Of a DNA stretch of 64,000 nt, positions 9,936 to 19,525 are shown piece after piece; position 1 is the stretch's first letter; each line of letters opens with the position of its first letter. The stretch covers positions 248,001 through 312,000 of the forward strand of contig NZ_BMEL01000001.1 in assembly GCF_014636475.1 (NCBI RefSeq), written 5' to 3'. A program made the position numbers and the translations under genes. Source of the stretch: Halobacillus andaensis (GTDB taxonomy: Bacteria; Bacillota; Bacilli; Bacillales; Halobacillaceae). The notes under the pieces are model-generated. The model worked only from the letters and a program-made list of their open reading frames with translations, was not told where the DNA came from and did not search any database.

Positions 9936-11282
9936 TTGTTCAGATCAATTCGACTGTTAACGTATTGGGCAAGCGCTTTACTTGCTGTGTTTCTATGTTT
10001 TGTTCAGGTTTCTTCATTCGTTCAAGCGGATGGTGAGGGAGACCAGGTTTACGTGATCCCCGTAGAAAGTACAGTGGAGCGAGGAATGACAGCTTTTCTA
10101 GAGCGCACAACTAGTGAAGCGATTGAAAACGGGGCTGATCATATCATATTTGAGATCGATACACCTGGCGGAAGAGTAGATGCTGCTGGTGCGATCGGTG
10201 AGCTGTTACAAGATTTAGATGTTCCGAATACAGCGTACATTACAAGCCAAGCGTATTCAGCGGGTTCATATATCGCGTTAAATGCAGATCAAATTTATAT
10301 GAAGCAGCAAGCAACTATAGGCGCATCAGGTGTCATTAACTCTGATGGTACAGCTGCTGATAAGAAAGCTCAATCTGCTTGGATATCTTCTATGGTAGCT
10401 GCTGCAGAATCAAACGATAGAGATCCGTTATATGCGAGAGCGATGGCTGACAGTTCTGTGGACTTACCAGAATATGGAGCCCCGGAGGGAGAGTTTTTAA
10501 CGCTCGGCCCTAATCAGGCTGAGGAAGTCGGCTACGCAGAAGGTATTGTGCAAGATCGTGTCGAATTACTTAGTGAACTAGGATTATCAGAAGCGAAAGT
10601 AGTGGAGAATAATCCAACGCCTGCGGAGAATTTTGCTCGATTTCTTACGGATCCAGTCGTTATCCCTATTCTACTATCAGTGGCCAGTATCGGCTTAGTC
10701 GTTGAATTGTATTCGCCTGGCTTCGGTATACCCGGAACAATGGGGGCTATATCTTTAGTACTGTTTTTCTACGGGCACATTGTTGCTGGACTCGCAGGGT
10801 ATGAAGCGATTATTTTGCTCATACTAGGCATAGGGTTAATCATTGCAGAGTTTTTTGTATCCAGTGGTATACTCGGAATTGCTGGTGTGGTGGCTATTGT
10901 TACTTCCTTAATGCTTTCGTCGGCTGATATGGGACAAATGGCAATGAGCATAGGAATTGCATTAATTGTAACCATTGCAGTTTCCATCATTTTATTTAAA
11001 ACAATCGGCTTAGAAAGAGGGTTCTTTAAACGGGTGATATTAAGCGATGCTACTTCCACTGAAAAGGGATATGTATCTTCTGTCACACGCCTCGAGTTGA
11101 TTGGTTTACATGGAGAAACAATTACTCCACTTCGTCCAGCAGGCACTGCGGTGTTTGATAACGAAAGGTTAGACGTAGTTTCTGAAGGAAGTTTTATAGG
11201 AGCTAATCAGCCTGTTGTTATTGTAAAAACAGAAGGATCAAGAATTGTTGTGAGAGCACAAAACAAACTAGAGGAGGAATAA
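9936..11282 (+). CDS. NfeD-family membrane serine protease-like protein
   Basis: About 448 residues; long NfeD (YqeZ/NfeD1b type). A signal peptide (about 1-30) is followed by a ClpP-like protease domain with IDTPGGRVDAAG and the SQAYSAGSYIALNADQIYM serine region. Four or five membrane segments follow (about 235-355), then a C-terminal OB-fold NfeD domain with LRPAGTAVFDNERLDVVSEG. It is the partner of the flotillin FloA 3 bases downstream. Starts at GTG 9927, ATG 9930 and TTG 9936 are possible; AGGGGG (9922-9927) fits TTG 9936 best. It is the first gene of the sigma-W-type operon. Confidence 0.9.
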   Translation: MFRSIRLLTYWASALLAVFLCFVQVSSFVQADGEGDQVYVIPVESTVERGMTAFLERTTSEAIENGADHIIFEIDTPGGRVDAAGAIGELLQDLDVPNTAYITSQAYSAGSYIALNADQIYMKQQATIGASGVINSDGTAADKKAQSAWISSMVAAAESNDRDPLYARAMADSSVDLPEYGAPEGEFLTLGPNQAEEVGYAEGIVQDRVELLSELGLSEAKVVENNPTPAENFARFLTDPVVIPILLSVASIGLVVELYSPGFGIPGTMGAISLVLFFYGHIVAGLAGYEAIILLILGIGLIIAEFFVSSGILGIAGVVAIVTSLMLSSADMGQMAMSIGIALIVTIAVSIILFKTIGLERGFFKRVILSDATSTEKGYVSSVTRLELIGLHGETITPLRPAGTAVFDNERLDVVSEGSFIGANQPVVIVKTEGSRIVVRAQNKLEEE

Positions 11283-11285
11283 GAG

Positions 11286-12275
11286 ATGACGATTCAAGAA
11301 TTGATGCCTATCATCATCGTTGGGATTATCATTATTGTATTAGCGGTATTATTCACGTTTATACCAGTCATGCTATGGATTAGCGCCTTAGCTGCTGGAG
11401 TTAAAATCAGTATCTTCACACTAATTGGAATGAGATTAAGAAGGGTCATTCCTTCCAGAGTTATTAACCCTCTGATTAAAGCTCATAAAGCGGGTGTAAA
11501 TGTAGACACGAACCAATTAGAGAGCCACTACTTAGCAGGAGGTAACGTAGACCGCGTAGTGAATGCTCTGATTGCTGCCCAGCGTGCCAATATAGAGTTA
11601 AGCTTTGAACGTGCTGCTGCTATTGATTTAGCGGGACGTGACGTGTTAGAAGCTGTACAAATGAGTGTAAATCCTAAAGTAATTGAAACTCCTTTTATTG
11701 CCGGTGTAGCGATGGACGGTATCGAAGTGAAAGCAAAAGCTCGTATAACTGTTCGTGCAAACATTGATCGATTAGTCGGTGGTGCTGGAGAAGATACGGT
11801 TATTGCTCGTGTAGGTGAGGGTATTGTATCAACTATCGGTTCTAGTACGAATCATAATAAGGTGCTTGAAAATCCTGATATGATTTCTCAAAATGTATTA
11901 GGTAAAGGTTTAGATGCAGGAACAGCTTTTGAGATATTATCCATTGATATTGCTGATATAGACATTGGTAAAAACATTGGAGCAATCCTACAAACTGACC
12001 AAGCTGAAGCAGATAAAAACATTGCTCAAGCGAAAGCGGAAGAACGTCGTGCAATGGCGATTGCTCAAGAGCAGGAAATGCGTGCACGTGTTCAAGAAAT
12101 GCAGGCTAAAGTTGTGGAAGCTGAAGCTGAAGTACCACAAGCTCTTGCTGAAGCCCTTCGCTCAGGTAAAATGGGTGTCATGGACTACATGAACTACCAA
12201 AACATTAATGCAGATACAGACATGAGAAAGACATTAGGCGACCTATCAGAAGATAAGGAGAATGACGATCAATAA
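11286..12275 (+). CDS. floA: Flotillin-like protein FloA
   Basis: 329 residues, YqfA/FloA family scaffold of functional membrane microdomains. An N-terminal hydrophobic segment (about 6-30) is followed by an SPFH/band-7-like domain, with [35 protein letters not shown] typical of FloA. A Glu/Ala/Gln-rich coiled coil with repeated AEA/QA heptads (about 235-290) carries oligomerisation. An AGAGGAGGAA ribosome site overlaps the nfeD stop. In B. subtilis FloA affects envelope homeostasis and is a sigma-W target, matching the promoter at 9865. Confidence 0.95.
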   Translation: MTIQELMPIIIVGIIIIVLAVLFTFIPVMLWISALAAGVKISIFTLIGMRLRRVIPSRVINPLIKAHKAGVNVDTNQLESHYLAGGNVDRVVNALIAAQRANIELSFERAAAIDLAGRDVLEAVQMSVNPKVIETPFIAGVAMDGIEVKAKARITVRANIDRLVGGAGEDTVIARVGEGIVSTIGSSTNHNKVLENPDMISQNVLGKGLDAGTAFEILSIDIADIDIGKNIGAILQTDQAEADKNIAQAKAEERRAMAIAQEQEMRARVQEMQAKVVEAEAEVPQALAEALRSGKMGVMDYMNYQNINADTDMRKTLGDLSEDKENDDQ

Positions 12276-12304
12276 TTTTCCTCATGACATAAAGGAGAAT
12301 TGCT

Positions 12305-12829
12305 ATGAATGAGCTATTTGAATTAATCTTTAGCAACTTCTTAATTGTGGCGGCTATTATTGGGGGATTAATAAGCTGGTTCTCAGGTATGAACAAGGAA
12401 GATTCTGAGAAACAGGATCGTGCTCCTAAACAACCTAAGCCTACTCGAACTCCTTCTGGTCCGATGCAGCAAAAACCGGTGAGAGAGAGAATGGATAAGG
12501 CGAAGGATGTTCAACGCCAGTCAAGAGAGGTTGCTCAAGATACCAAGGGACGTATAGAAGATTATTATGAGCAGAAACAAAAGCGCCTTGATGAGATGGC
12601 AGACTATCAAGGAGAACGAGCTCAAGAATCATTGACGTTTGATGAGAAAGATTTAAATAAAAATAAAATGGAAGTATTTGTTCAAGAAGAATCAAATACG
12701 AAAAAAACGCCTTTAAAGTATTCGACGAAGTTTAATCGAAATCGCCTTGCTGAAGGAATTGTTATGTCAGAAATTTTAGGGCAGCCTCGAGCTTATAAGC
12801 CGCATAGCTCTCATCCGAGAAAAAGATAA
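12305..12829 (+). CDS. Membrane-anchored basic protein, third gene of nfeD-floA operon
   Basis: 174 residues; I recognise no domain. One membrane segment (about 5-25: FELIFSNFLIVAAIIGGLIS) is followed by a charged, proline-containing, probably disordered cytoplasmic tail rich in Lys, Arg, Gln and Glu. The C-terminus (FNRNRLAEGIVMSEILGQPRAYKPH) looks like a conserved short motif. It is 29 bases after floA and before a strong terminator, so it belongs to the sigma-W-type operon. B. subtilis has the unknown yqfB in this slot, but I cannot show homology. Function unknown; a link to FloA/NfeD is inference. Confidence 0.8.
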   Translation: MNELFELIFSNFLIVAAIIGGLISWFSGMNKEDSEKQDRAPKQPKPTRTPSGPMQQKPVRERMDKAKDVQRQSREVAQDTKGRIEDYYEQKQKRLDEMADYQGERAQESLTFDEKDLNKNKMEVFVQEESNTKKTPLKYSTKFNRNRLAEGIVMSEILGQPRAYKPHSSHPRKR

Positions 12830-12831
12830 AG

Positions 12832-12869
12832 AAACGCACGAATTGTTGTGATACAATTCGTGCGTTTTT
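12832..12869 (+). terminator. Terminator of nfeD-floA operon
   Basis: A perfect 15-bp stem (AAACGCACGAATTGT and complement) with a 6-base loop and T5 tail. Confidence 0.95.
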
Positions 12870-12896
12870 CGTATGTATAAGGGAGGGGGGATCGGC

Positions 12897-13196
12897 ATGT
12901 CAAAATGGCAAAATCAATTACGCAATTGGGTGAGTCAGTATTTTGACCTGCCAGCTGATGTAATGCTAGACCTTCCAAGGATCACTACGATTGGATCTCT
13001 ACACGCCTACGTAGAAAATTGCACAGGGCTGCTTCACTTTTCTGATCAAGAAGTAAGGATTCAATACCGCAGGGGCGAGCTATCTATTAAAGGAAAAGAT
13101 TTAAGAATTAAGATGATGTTAAAGGAAGAGTTATTGCTGGAGGGTGAACTGCAGTCCATTGATTTTAAAGAGTTGAAGGAGGGAGGGGTGGAATGA
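12897..13196 (+). CDS. yqfC: Sporulation protein YqfC
   Basis: 99 residues, YqfC/YabP family, whose members include sporulation genes. Features: DLPADVMLDLPRITTIGSL near the start and RIQYRRGELSIKGKDLRI in the middle, matching YqfC. The start is ATG 12897, after GGGAGGGGGG (12881-12890). Its end overlaps the yqfD start by 4 bases (ATGA), indicating translational coupling. In B. subtilis yqfC-yqfD form a sigma-E (mother-cell) operon; I did not identify a sigma-E promoter here. Confidence 0.9.
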   Translation: MSKWQNQLRNWVSQYFDLPADVMLDLPRITTIGSLHAYVENCTGLLHFSDQEVRIQYRRGELSIKGKDLRIKMMLKEELLLEGELQSIDFKELKEGGVE

Positions 13197-14377
13197 GGAA
13201 AGGACAACTTGCAGTTTTACAAGGGAAATTAATCATTACCGCCGAAGGACAAGTCTTAGAAGCTTTTATGCACGCTTGTGTAAAACAAGGTTGTACCTTA
13301 TCTAACATCAAATACTTAAGCGATAAAAAGGTTCAAATGGCGGTTTTATTGCAGGACTGGCCAAAGATAAGAAAACTAAGGAAGCATTATCGATGCAAAA
13401 TAAAAATCATTTCTAAAAAAGGAGCTCCCTTTTTCTATAAGCGTCTAATTAGCAGAAAAGCGTTTGTCACCGCTTTAATTATTGGTTTTATGGCTGCTTT
13501 TTTATTGGCGAATACGTTATGGTCTATAAAGATCACTGGCCTTGATCCTGAGTTGGAAGCGGAAGTAGAGTCTAAATTAAGAACGTACGGAATACAACCA
13601 GGGTCGACAACATTTTCGATGAAACCACCTCGGGAAGTTCAGCGTTTGCTGTTGGAGGATATACCAGAATTACTGTGGGTTGGAGTGAAGAAGCAGGGGA
13701 CAAGTTATCAATTATATGGTGTGGAGCAAACAAACTATGATGAAGCAGAAGAACCACGACCTTCCAACATTGTAGCTTCGAAAAAAGGGTTAATTACAAA
13801 GATGTTTATTTCCAAAGGACGTCCATTAGTCGAAGTGAATGATGTGGTTAAAAAAGGAACTTTACTAGCTACTGGTGAGCTAAAGGAAGACAGTGGAAAG
13901 TTTATTGAATCAGAGGGAGAAGTCATTGCGGAAACTTGGTACCGTGTCGAAATTGATCGGCCAAAAGAACAGAACTGGGGTTTAACAGATGGGGAATCAT
14001 CCCAGTCATTCTCTTTAGTATTTGCTGATGTTTCAATTCCCATATGGGGTTTTTGGAGAAAGAATGAAAATAATGTAAGAAAGGAAAGCTATGACCATAG
14101 ATTTAAGTTATTTGGGTGGGAATTTCCTGTTCAATTAAAACAAACAACTACATTTACAAATGAAAACAAACTTCAATCTTTATCTGAAGAAGAATCGATA
14201 AAAGATACCTTGAGAACAGCGAAGCAATCCCTTCTATTGCAACTTGAGGAAAACGCTAAAATTACAGAGGAAAAAATTTTGCACGAGAGTGAGGACCGTG
14301 GTAAAGTAAAATTAATCCTATTAGTGAAAGTTGAAGAAAATATAGCAGAAACCAAGTATGTTTCCCAAGGAGATTGA
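13193..14377 (+). CDS. yqfD: Sporulation protein YqfD
   Basis: 394 residues, YqfD family, a sporulation membrane protein. An N-terminal soluble part (about 1-85) carries cysteines (HACVKQGCTL) and KIISKKGAPFFYKRLISRK. One membrane segment is at about 90-108 (AFVTALIIGFMAAFLLANTLW). A large outer domain includes IKITGLDPELEAEVESKLR, a POTRA-like start, and SKKGLITKMFISKGRPLVEVNDVVKKGTLL. It overlaps yqfC by 4 bases and precedes phoH by 2 bases. B. subtilis homologues are made in the mother cell. Confidence 0.92.
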   Translation: MRKGQLAVLQGKLIITAEGQVLEAFMHACVKQGCTLSNIKYLSDKKVQMAVLLQDWPKIRKLRKHYRCKIKIISKKGAPFFYKRLISRKAFVTALIIGFMAAFLLANTLWSIKITGLDPELEAEVESKLRTYGIQPGSTTFSMKPPREVQRLLLEDIPELLWVGVKKQGTSYQLYGVEQTNYDEAEEPRPSNIVASKKGLITKMFISKGRPLVEVNDVVKKGTLLATGELKEDSGKFIESEGEVIAETWYRVEIDRPKEQNWGLTDGESSQSFSLVFADVSIPIWGFWRKNENNVRKESYDHRFKLFGWEFPVQLKQTTTFTNENKLQSLSEEESIKDTLRTAKQSLLLQLEENAKITEEKILHESEDRGKVKLILLVKVEENIAETKYVSQGD

Positions 14378-14379
14378 GT

Positions 14380-15336
14380 ATGCAAGGAGAACTGAAAACA
14401 ATAGATATACAATTAAATAATCCAACTGAAGCGTTGTCTTTATTTGGAACAGAAGACCGCCATTTAAAACGTATTGAAGAACAGTTGAAAGTGACGATTA
14501 TTTCTAGAGGCGAACAAGTGAACGTTTCGGGTGAAGCTGAACATGTAAAGCTTGTAGAAGCAATCCTATTAGCTGTACTAGCATTAATTAGAAAAGGTTT
14601 ATCTATTACTGAGCGAGATGTTGTGTACGCTGTTGAGTTAGCTAAAAAAGGGAAAATTAATCAATTTGAAGCTCTCTTCGAAGACGAAATTACAAAAAAC
14701 GCCAAAGGTAAATCAGTTCGAGTAAAAACACTCGGCCAACGTAGTTACGTCGCGGCTATTAAAAATAATGATCTTGTATTTGGTATTGGTCCTGCCGGAA
14801 CTGGTAAAACGTACTTAGCTGTTGTAATGGCTGTAAATGCATTGAAAAATGGTGAAGTCAAACGTATTATTTTAACACGTCCTGCTGTAGAGGCTGGAGA
14901 AAGCCTTGGATTCCTCCCAGGCGATCTAAAAGAAAAAGTAGATCCTTACCTGCGCCCTCTTTATGACTCTCTACATGATGTTTTCGGTGCAGAGCATACC
15001 GCACGTCTCATTGATCGAGGGACAATTGAGATCGCACCTCTTGCCTATATGAGAGGACGCACGTTAGATGATGCATTTGCTATTTTAGATGAAGCACAGA
15101 ATACCACACCTGAACAAATGAAAATGTTCTTAACGAGATTAGGTTTTGGATCAAAAATGATTATAACTGGTGATATTACTCAAGTTGACTTGCCAAAAGG
15201 AGTTACTTCTGGACTTAAAGTGGCTGAAGATAAGCTTAGTCATGTGAAAGGGTCAGCATTTATTCATCTAGATCAGACCGATGTCGTCCGTCATCCCCTT
15301 GTTCAAAGAGTCATTGACGCTTATGAACAAAACTAA
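14380..15336 (+). CDS. phoH: PhoH family ATPase
   Basis: 318 residues, PhoH/YlaK-type P-loop ATPase. An N-terminal KH-like part (about 1-90) is followed by the RecA-like domain with Walker A GPAGTGKT and Walker B AFAILDEAQNTTPEQMKMFLTR. The family is linked to RNA metabolism and neighbours ybeY in many bacteria, as here with pgpH between them. ATG 14380 has AAGGAG (14367-14372) at 7 bases; the in-frame TTG at 14374 is too close to it. The biochemical role is not settled for the family. Confidence 0.95.
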   Translation: MQGELKTIDIQLNNPTEALSLFGTEDRHLKRIEEQLKVTIISRGEQVNVSGEAEHVKLVEAILLAVLALIRKGLSITERDVVYAVELAKKGKINQFEALFEDEITKNAKGKSVRVKTLGQRSYVAAIKNNDLVFGIGPAGTGKTYLAVVMAVNALKNGEVKRIILTRPAVEAGESLGFLPGDLKEKVDPYLRPLYDSLHDVFGAEHTARLIDRGTIEIAPLAYMRGRTLDDAFAILDEAQNTTPEQMKMFLTRLGFGSKMIITGDITQVDLPKGVTSGLKVAEDKLSHVKGSAFIHLDQTDVVRHPLVQRVIDAYEQN

Positions 15337-15353
15337 GGCCCGAAGAAGGGCCT
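15335..15353 (+). terminator. Terminator after phoH
   Basis: AAGGCCC pairs with GGGCCTT around a short loop, then TATTATTAT. It overlaps the phoH stop codon. Confidence 0.75.
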
Positions 15354-15390
15354 TTATTATTATCATGTTTTGGAATAAAATGTAAGGTGG

Positions 15391-17517
15391 GTGAGTGAGC
15401 TGTTTAAGTATTTAAAATTTAAAAGAAATCGTTTTAAAAAGAAAAGCGGGAACGGCTTCAAGTTAGTGTCCGCAGCTTTTGTTCTTGCGTTATTTTTCTT
15501 TTTACTAGCTTCAACGAATGTACATACAGAAACTTATAATCTTGAGAAGTTTAGTGTAGCGAATGAGACCATCCACTCACCCATCACAATTGAGAACGAA
15601 AAAAACACAGAGCAAAGAATAAGGGAAGCCACTCAAGCTGTAGAAGATCTCTATCAGATCTCTCCTACGATTACGGAAGAAAGGCTTGGGTATATTACGG
15701 AAGTTTTTGAGGCAATAGAGGAAGTTAATTTGTCAGAAGGCCGTTCATCTGATGAAAAGCTGGATCAATTGAATGCTTTGCTTTCAGATAATATAACGAA
15801 TGAATTACCTACCGAAATATTTCGTCCGTTTGTTCAAGCCTCTGAGGATGAACTGCAACAGAGTGAGGAAGTTCTTTTTGGATCGTTACAATCTTATTTT
15901 AATGAAGGCATACGCACAACAGACTTAGAGGATAAGGAGCAGACACTTCAGTTAAAAATACGTTATTCGTCTATTCCAGATCGTTTAAAAGAACAAGTAA
16001 CTGAGCTTGGTAATTTTGCTTTAGTAGAGAATGCTTTTTTTGACGCAGAAGCTACGGATGAAGCTCGTAAAGAAGCAGTTTCTCAAGTTCAGCCTGATAT
16101 GATCCAGGCTGGAGAGGTCATTGTGGCAGAGGGTGTGACCATAACTAGCGACATTTATGAGGAACTAGAAATCACAGGTCTTTTAAATGAAGAAAGAAAT
16201 GTGATGCCTTATTTAGGATTGGCTATCTTTTCTTTACTGCTGGGTGCTGTTCTCTATTATCACTTTCGTAAGATGATGAAAGAAGAGTCTCTAACCTATC
16301 GACACATATTTGTAGTCGTTCTCATTTCGGTCATTCTTATGAGTCTAATGAAAGGCGTCAGCGTCATTTCCTTATCAAATGAATCGCTCTATTACGTCAT
16401 GCCTGCAGCTATGGGAGCACTTTTAATAAAACTGCTTTGCAGCGAAAAATTTGCTTTATTAATGAGCGTTGTGTTCGCCTTAATGGCTACGGTTTTGTTT
16501 AACGGGGAAGTAGCTAGTACATTAAATGCCCATGCTGGAATCTATGTATTGCTCTCGCAATTTGCGGGAATATTTTTCTTATGGAATACAAGTGACCGCC
16601 TATTTATTGCAAAAACGGGGATCGGCATAGCTATAGTTAATTGTATGGTGTTAAGTTTTACAGTATTCCTTTCTTTTGAGAAGTATACGTGGACGGATTG
16701 GATAACATTTTCAGGGTATGGGATATTAAGTGCCCTGTTATCTGTGATCTTAACGTTTGGCTTACTGCCTCTGATTGAATCCACATTTGATATTCTTTCT
16801 GACAATAAACTGCTGGCGTTATCAAATCCCAATCATAAGCTTCTTAGAAAAATTTTAATGGAGGCTCCTGGCACCTATCATCATAGTGTCATGGTAGCGA
16901 ATATAAGTGAATCTGCTTGTGAAGCTATAGGTGCAAGAGGCTTACTTGCCAGAGTTGCTGCTTATTATCATGACTTGGGTAAGACGGTTAGGCCCCACTA
17001 TTTTATAGAAAACCAAATGGGGGTGAAAAACCCTCATGATTTTCTAAAACCTGAAGAAAGTGCTACGATAATAATCAGCCATCCATATGATGGTGCTACG
17101 TTATTAAGTGAAGAAAAACTCCCTAAAGAAATCATTGACATTGCTAAACAGCACCACGGAACGACATTGTTAAAGTATTTTTATTATCAGGCTAAGGATA
17201 AAGATCCGAATGTAAATGAAATGAAATTCCGTTATCCCGGCCCAAAACCTCAGTCTAAAGAAGCGGCTATCGTATGTATTTGCGATTCTGTAGAAGCAGC
17301 CGTCCGGTCCCTTGATCACCCTACCCAGGAGAAGATAAAGAACATCGTACAATCTATTATTGAAGACCGAATGTTAGATGGACAATTAAATGATTGCCAT
17401 TTAACCTTTAACGAATTATCGAAGGTAGAGAATGCAATTTGTGAAACGCTTCAAGGGATTTTCCATTCGCGTATCAAATACCCACATCAGGATGAAGCCG
17501 TAAAGGAGGCAAAATAA
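15391..17517 (+). CDS. pgpH: c-di-AMP phosphodiesterase, PgpH/YqfF 7TM-HD protein
   Basis: 708 residues, 7TM-7TMR-HD family. A membrane segment near 25-45 leads into a long extracytoplasmic domain (about 46-270). Seven membrane segments follow (about 275-475), then a cytoplasmic HD domain with EAPGTYHHSVMVANISE, VAAYYHDLGK (metal-binding HD) and KQHHGTT. The family hydrolyses c-di-AMP, a regulator of potassium and osmolyte uptake. The annotated GTG 15391 abuts its ribosome site AAGGTGG, so the true start may be CTG 15400. The ybeY start follows by 1 base. Confidence 0.93.
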   Translation: MSELFKYLKFKRNRFKKKSGNGFKLVSAAFVLALFFFLLASTNVHTETYNLEKFSVANETIHSPITIENEKNTEQRIREATQAVEDLYQISPTITEERLGYITEVFEAIEEVNLSEGRSSDEKLDQLNALLSDNITNELPTEIFRPFVQASEDELQQSEEVLFGSLQSYFNEGIRTTDLEDKEQTLQLKIRYSSIPDRLKEQVTELGNFALVENAFFDAEATDEARKEAVSQVQPDMIQAGEVIVAEGVTITSDIYEELEITGLLNEERNVMPYLGLAIFSLLLGAVLYYHFRKMMKEESLTYRHIFVVVLISVILMSLMKGVSVISLSNESLYYVMPAAMGALLIKLLCSEKFALLMSVVFALMATVLFNGEVASTLNAHAGIYVLLSQFAGIFFLWNTSDRLFIAKTGIGIAIVNCMVLSFTVFLSFEKYTWTDWITFSGYGILSALLSVILTFGLLPLIESTFDILSDNKLLALSNPNHKLLRKILMEAPGTYHHSVMVANISESACEAIGARGLLARVAAYYHDLGKTVRPHYFIENQMGVKNPHDFLKPEESATIIISHPYDGATLLSEEKLPKEIIDIAKQHHGTTLLKYFYYQAKDKDPNVNEMKFRYPGPKPQSKEAAIVCICDSVEAAVRSLDHPTQEKIKNIVQSIIEDRMLDGQLNDCHLTFNELSKVENAICETLQGIFHSRIKYPHQDEAVKEAK

Positions 17518-17518
17518 C

Positions 17519-17989
17519 ATGATTCATATTGATTTTCATGACGAAACGAATTCAGTTGATGAAGCATTTGTAGATTTAGTAGAGAGAGTTATTCAGTTTG
17601 CTGGAGAGAAAGAAAATATTGCAGGTGAAAATGAACTTTCCGTAACATTTGTGGATAATAAAGAAATTCAGGAGTTAAACCGTAATTATCGACAGAAAGA
17701 TTATCCAACTGACGTCATTTCCTTTGCTATGCAGGAATTAGGGGAAGGAGAAGTGGAAGTACAAAACGAAGATTTACCTGTTCTGTTAGGGGACATTGTT
17801 GTTTCTGTAGATAAAGCAAAAGAGCAAGCAGAGGACTACAAGCATTCATTAGAAAGAGAGTTTGCTTTTCTCGCCCTGCATGGTTTCTTGCATTTATTGG
17901 GATACGACCACATGAATGAGGAAGATGAAAAGAATATGTTTGCGAGACAAGAGGATATCTTAAATGAATTCGGATTACAAAGGTCGTAA
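17519..17989 (+). CDS. ybeY: Endoribonuclease YbeY (rRNA maturation)
   Basis: 156 residues, UPF0054 family metalloprotein involved in 16S rRNA 3'-end maturation and ribosome quality control. The zinc motif HxxxHxxxxxH is visible as HGFLHLLGYDH near residue 120, preceded by TDVISFAM and LGDIVVSVDKA. A Bacillaceae-normal length. It starts 1 base after pgpH and overlaps dgkA by 26 bases, so the pgpH-ybeY-dgkA-era block is one tightly coupled operon. Confidence 0.95.
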   Translation: MIHIDFHDETNSVDEAFVDLVERVIQFAGEKENIAGENELSVTFVDNKEIQELNRNYRQKDYPTDVISFAMQELGEGEVEVQNEDLPVLLGDIVVSVDKAKEQAEDYKHSLEREFAFLALHGFLHLLGYDHMNEEDEKNMFARQEDILNEFGLQRS

Positions 17990-18338
17990 AAAGTGGATAG
18001 GTTTATCTTATGCGTTGAATGGGCTAAAGGAAGCGGTGCGTGAAGAAAGAAACTTAAAGATTCATTTGATCATTAGCTTTTTCGTCATTGTATGCAGTGC
18101 ATGGTTCCAGATCACGGCTATTGAATGGATCGTTTTAATTTTAATTATGGCATTAGTGATTTCGCTTGAGATGATTAATTCAAGCATTGAGCGAGTTATG
18201 GATTTCTTAGCGCCTGAATTTCATTCTTCAATAGGAATAATTAAAGACATTGCTGCGGGAGCTGTGCTAATAGCAGCAGGCAGCTCAATTGTTATAGGTT
18301 TAATTATCTTTTTACCTAAAGTCATGGTATTGTTGTAG
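17964..18338 (+). CDS. dgkA: Undecaprenol/diacylglycerol kinase DgkA
   Basis: 124 residues, three membrane helices. The DgkA signature [19 protein letters not shown] is clear, with an amphipathic N-terminal helix carrying RNLKIHL. In Gram-positive bacteria this enzyme phosphorylates undecaprenol rather than diacylglycerol, recycling the wall-lipid carrier. It starts inside ybeY (26-base overlap), in a different frame. I assign undecaprenol as substrate from the family, not from the sequence. Confidence 0.93.
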   Translation: MNSDYKGRKKWIGLSYALNGLKEAVREERNLKIHLIISFFVIVCSAWFQITAIEWIVLILIMALVISLEMINSSIERVMDFLAPEFHSSIGIIKDIAAGAVLIAAGSSIVIGLIIFLPKVMVLL

Positions 18339-18366
18339 GTTGATGCTAAAAGATGGAGGAAATACA

Positions 18367-19272
18367 ATGGAAGAACAATTTAAATCAGGATTTGTTGCTA
18401 TTATAGGACGTCCTAATGTTGGTAAATCAACATTTATGAATCGCGTGATTGGAGAAAAAATTGCCATCATGAGCGATAAGCCGCAAACTACTCGTAATAA
18501 AATTCAAGGGGTGCTGACTGAAAAGGATGCCCAGATGATCTTTATTGATACTCCCGGTATTCATAAGCCTAAACATAAATTAGGTGATTTCATGGTCAAT
18601 GTTGCCGAGAATACGCTGAATGAAGTAGATGCCATTATGTTTATGATTAACGCGGAAGAAGGATACGGTCGCGGTGACCAATTTATTATTGATCGATTAC
18701 AGAAAGTTAATCAGCCTGTTTTCTTAATTGTGAATAAAATTGATCGAGTACACCCAGATCAACTTCTTCCCCTAATTGACGAATATCGGGAGAAGCTTGA
18801 TTTCGAGGAGATTATTCCTATTTCTGCGCTAGAAGGTAATAATGTCGATCATTTACTGGGCGTCTTGAAGTCTCACTTACCAGAAGGACCGCAATTTTAT
18901 CCTGAAGATCATATCACCGATCACCCTGAACGCTTTATTGTAAGTGAACTGATTCGAGAGAAGGTTCTTCATTTAACTAGAGAAGAGATCCCTCATTCCA
19001 TTGCTGTTGTGATCGAGACGATAAAACCACGAGAGGATTCAAACGCTGTTTTTATCCAGGCCGCTATAATTGTAGAACGTAAATCACAAAAAGGAATTAT
19101 CATCGGAAAACAAGGAAGTATGTTAAAAGAAGTTGGACAGAGAGCTAGGAAGGACATTGAAGCTTTACTCGGCAGTAAAGTCTTCCTGGAACTTTGGGTC
19201 AAGGTTCAAAAAGACTGGAGAAATCGACAAATCCAACTCAGTGACTTCGGCTATAAGGAAGAAGAATACTAA
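18367..19272 (+). CDS. era: GTPase Era
   Basis: 301 residues. GTPase domain: G1 GRPNVGKS, G3 [14 protein letters not shown]4 NKID, G5 SALEG. The C-terminal KH RNA-binding domain carries [21 protein letters not shown]. Era binds the 3' end of 16S rRNA and acts in 30S assembly. The start is ATG 18367, with TGGAGGA (18354-18360) upstream; the in-frame TTG at 18340 lacks a site. It sits downstream of ybeY and dgkA and upstream of recO, the conserved order. Confidence 0.97.
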   Translation: MEEQFKSGFVAIIGRPNVGKSTFMNRVIGEKIAIMSDKPQTTRNKIQGVLTEKDAQMIFIDTPGIHKPKHKLGDFMVNVAENTLNEVDAIMFMINAEEGYGRGDQFIIDRLQKVNQPVFLIVNKIDRVHPDQLLPLIDEYREKLDFEEIIPISALEGNNVDHLLGVLKSHLPEGPQFYPEDHITDHPERFIVSELIREKVLHLTREEIPHSIAVVIETIKPREDSNAVFIQAAIIVERKSQKGIIIGKQGSMLKEVGQRARKDIEALLGSKVFLELWVKVQKDWRNRQIQLSDFGYKEEEY

Positions 19273-19370
19273 GATTGGTAAAAATTAAGATTCATCATTT
19301 GTTGTAGATGAAGCAACCTAAGCTTGTCATTACATTTTCTTTTATGATTTATAGGAAAGGAGTGTTTCTT

Positions 19371-19511
19371 GTGCTAGATCTGTATTGGAATGTGTTTAGA
19401 CAGACAGGAAACATAGAAACCTATTTGCTAATGAAGGAAGTAGAAGCCGACAATAAAAAGGGAAATGAAGATGCTTCATCTGCAATGGAACAAGAGGATC
19501 CTATCGGATAA
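19371..19511 (+). CDS. yqzL: Small YqzL-like protein
   Basis: 46 residues beginning (M)LDLYWNVFRQTGNIETYLL, which matches the conserved start of the YqzL family found between era and recO in Bacillaceae. GTG 19371 is chosen because AAAGGAG (19356-19362) lies 8 bases before it. The acidic tail is variable. Function unknown. It is 14 bases upstream of the recO start, in the same operon. Confidence 0.85.
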   Translation: MLDLYWNVFRQTGNIETYLLMKEVEADNKKGNEDASSAMEQEDPIG

Positions 19512-19525
19512 AGCAGGTGAATGCT

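Noticed and set aside
10769-11146. Minus-strand open frame inside nfeD
   Set aside because: Antisense shadow of a well-supported gene, without a ribosome site or recognisable protein.
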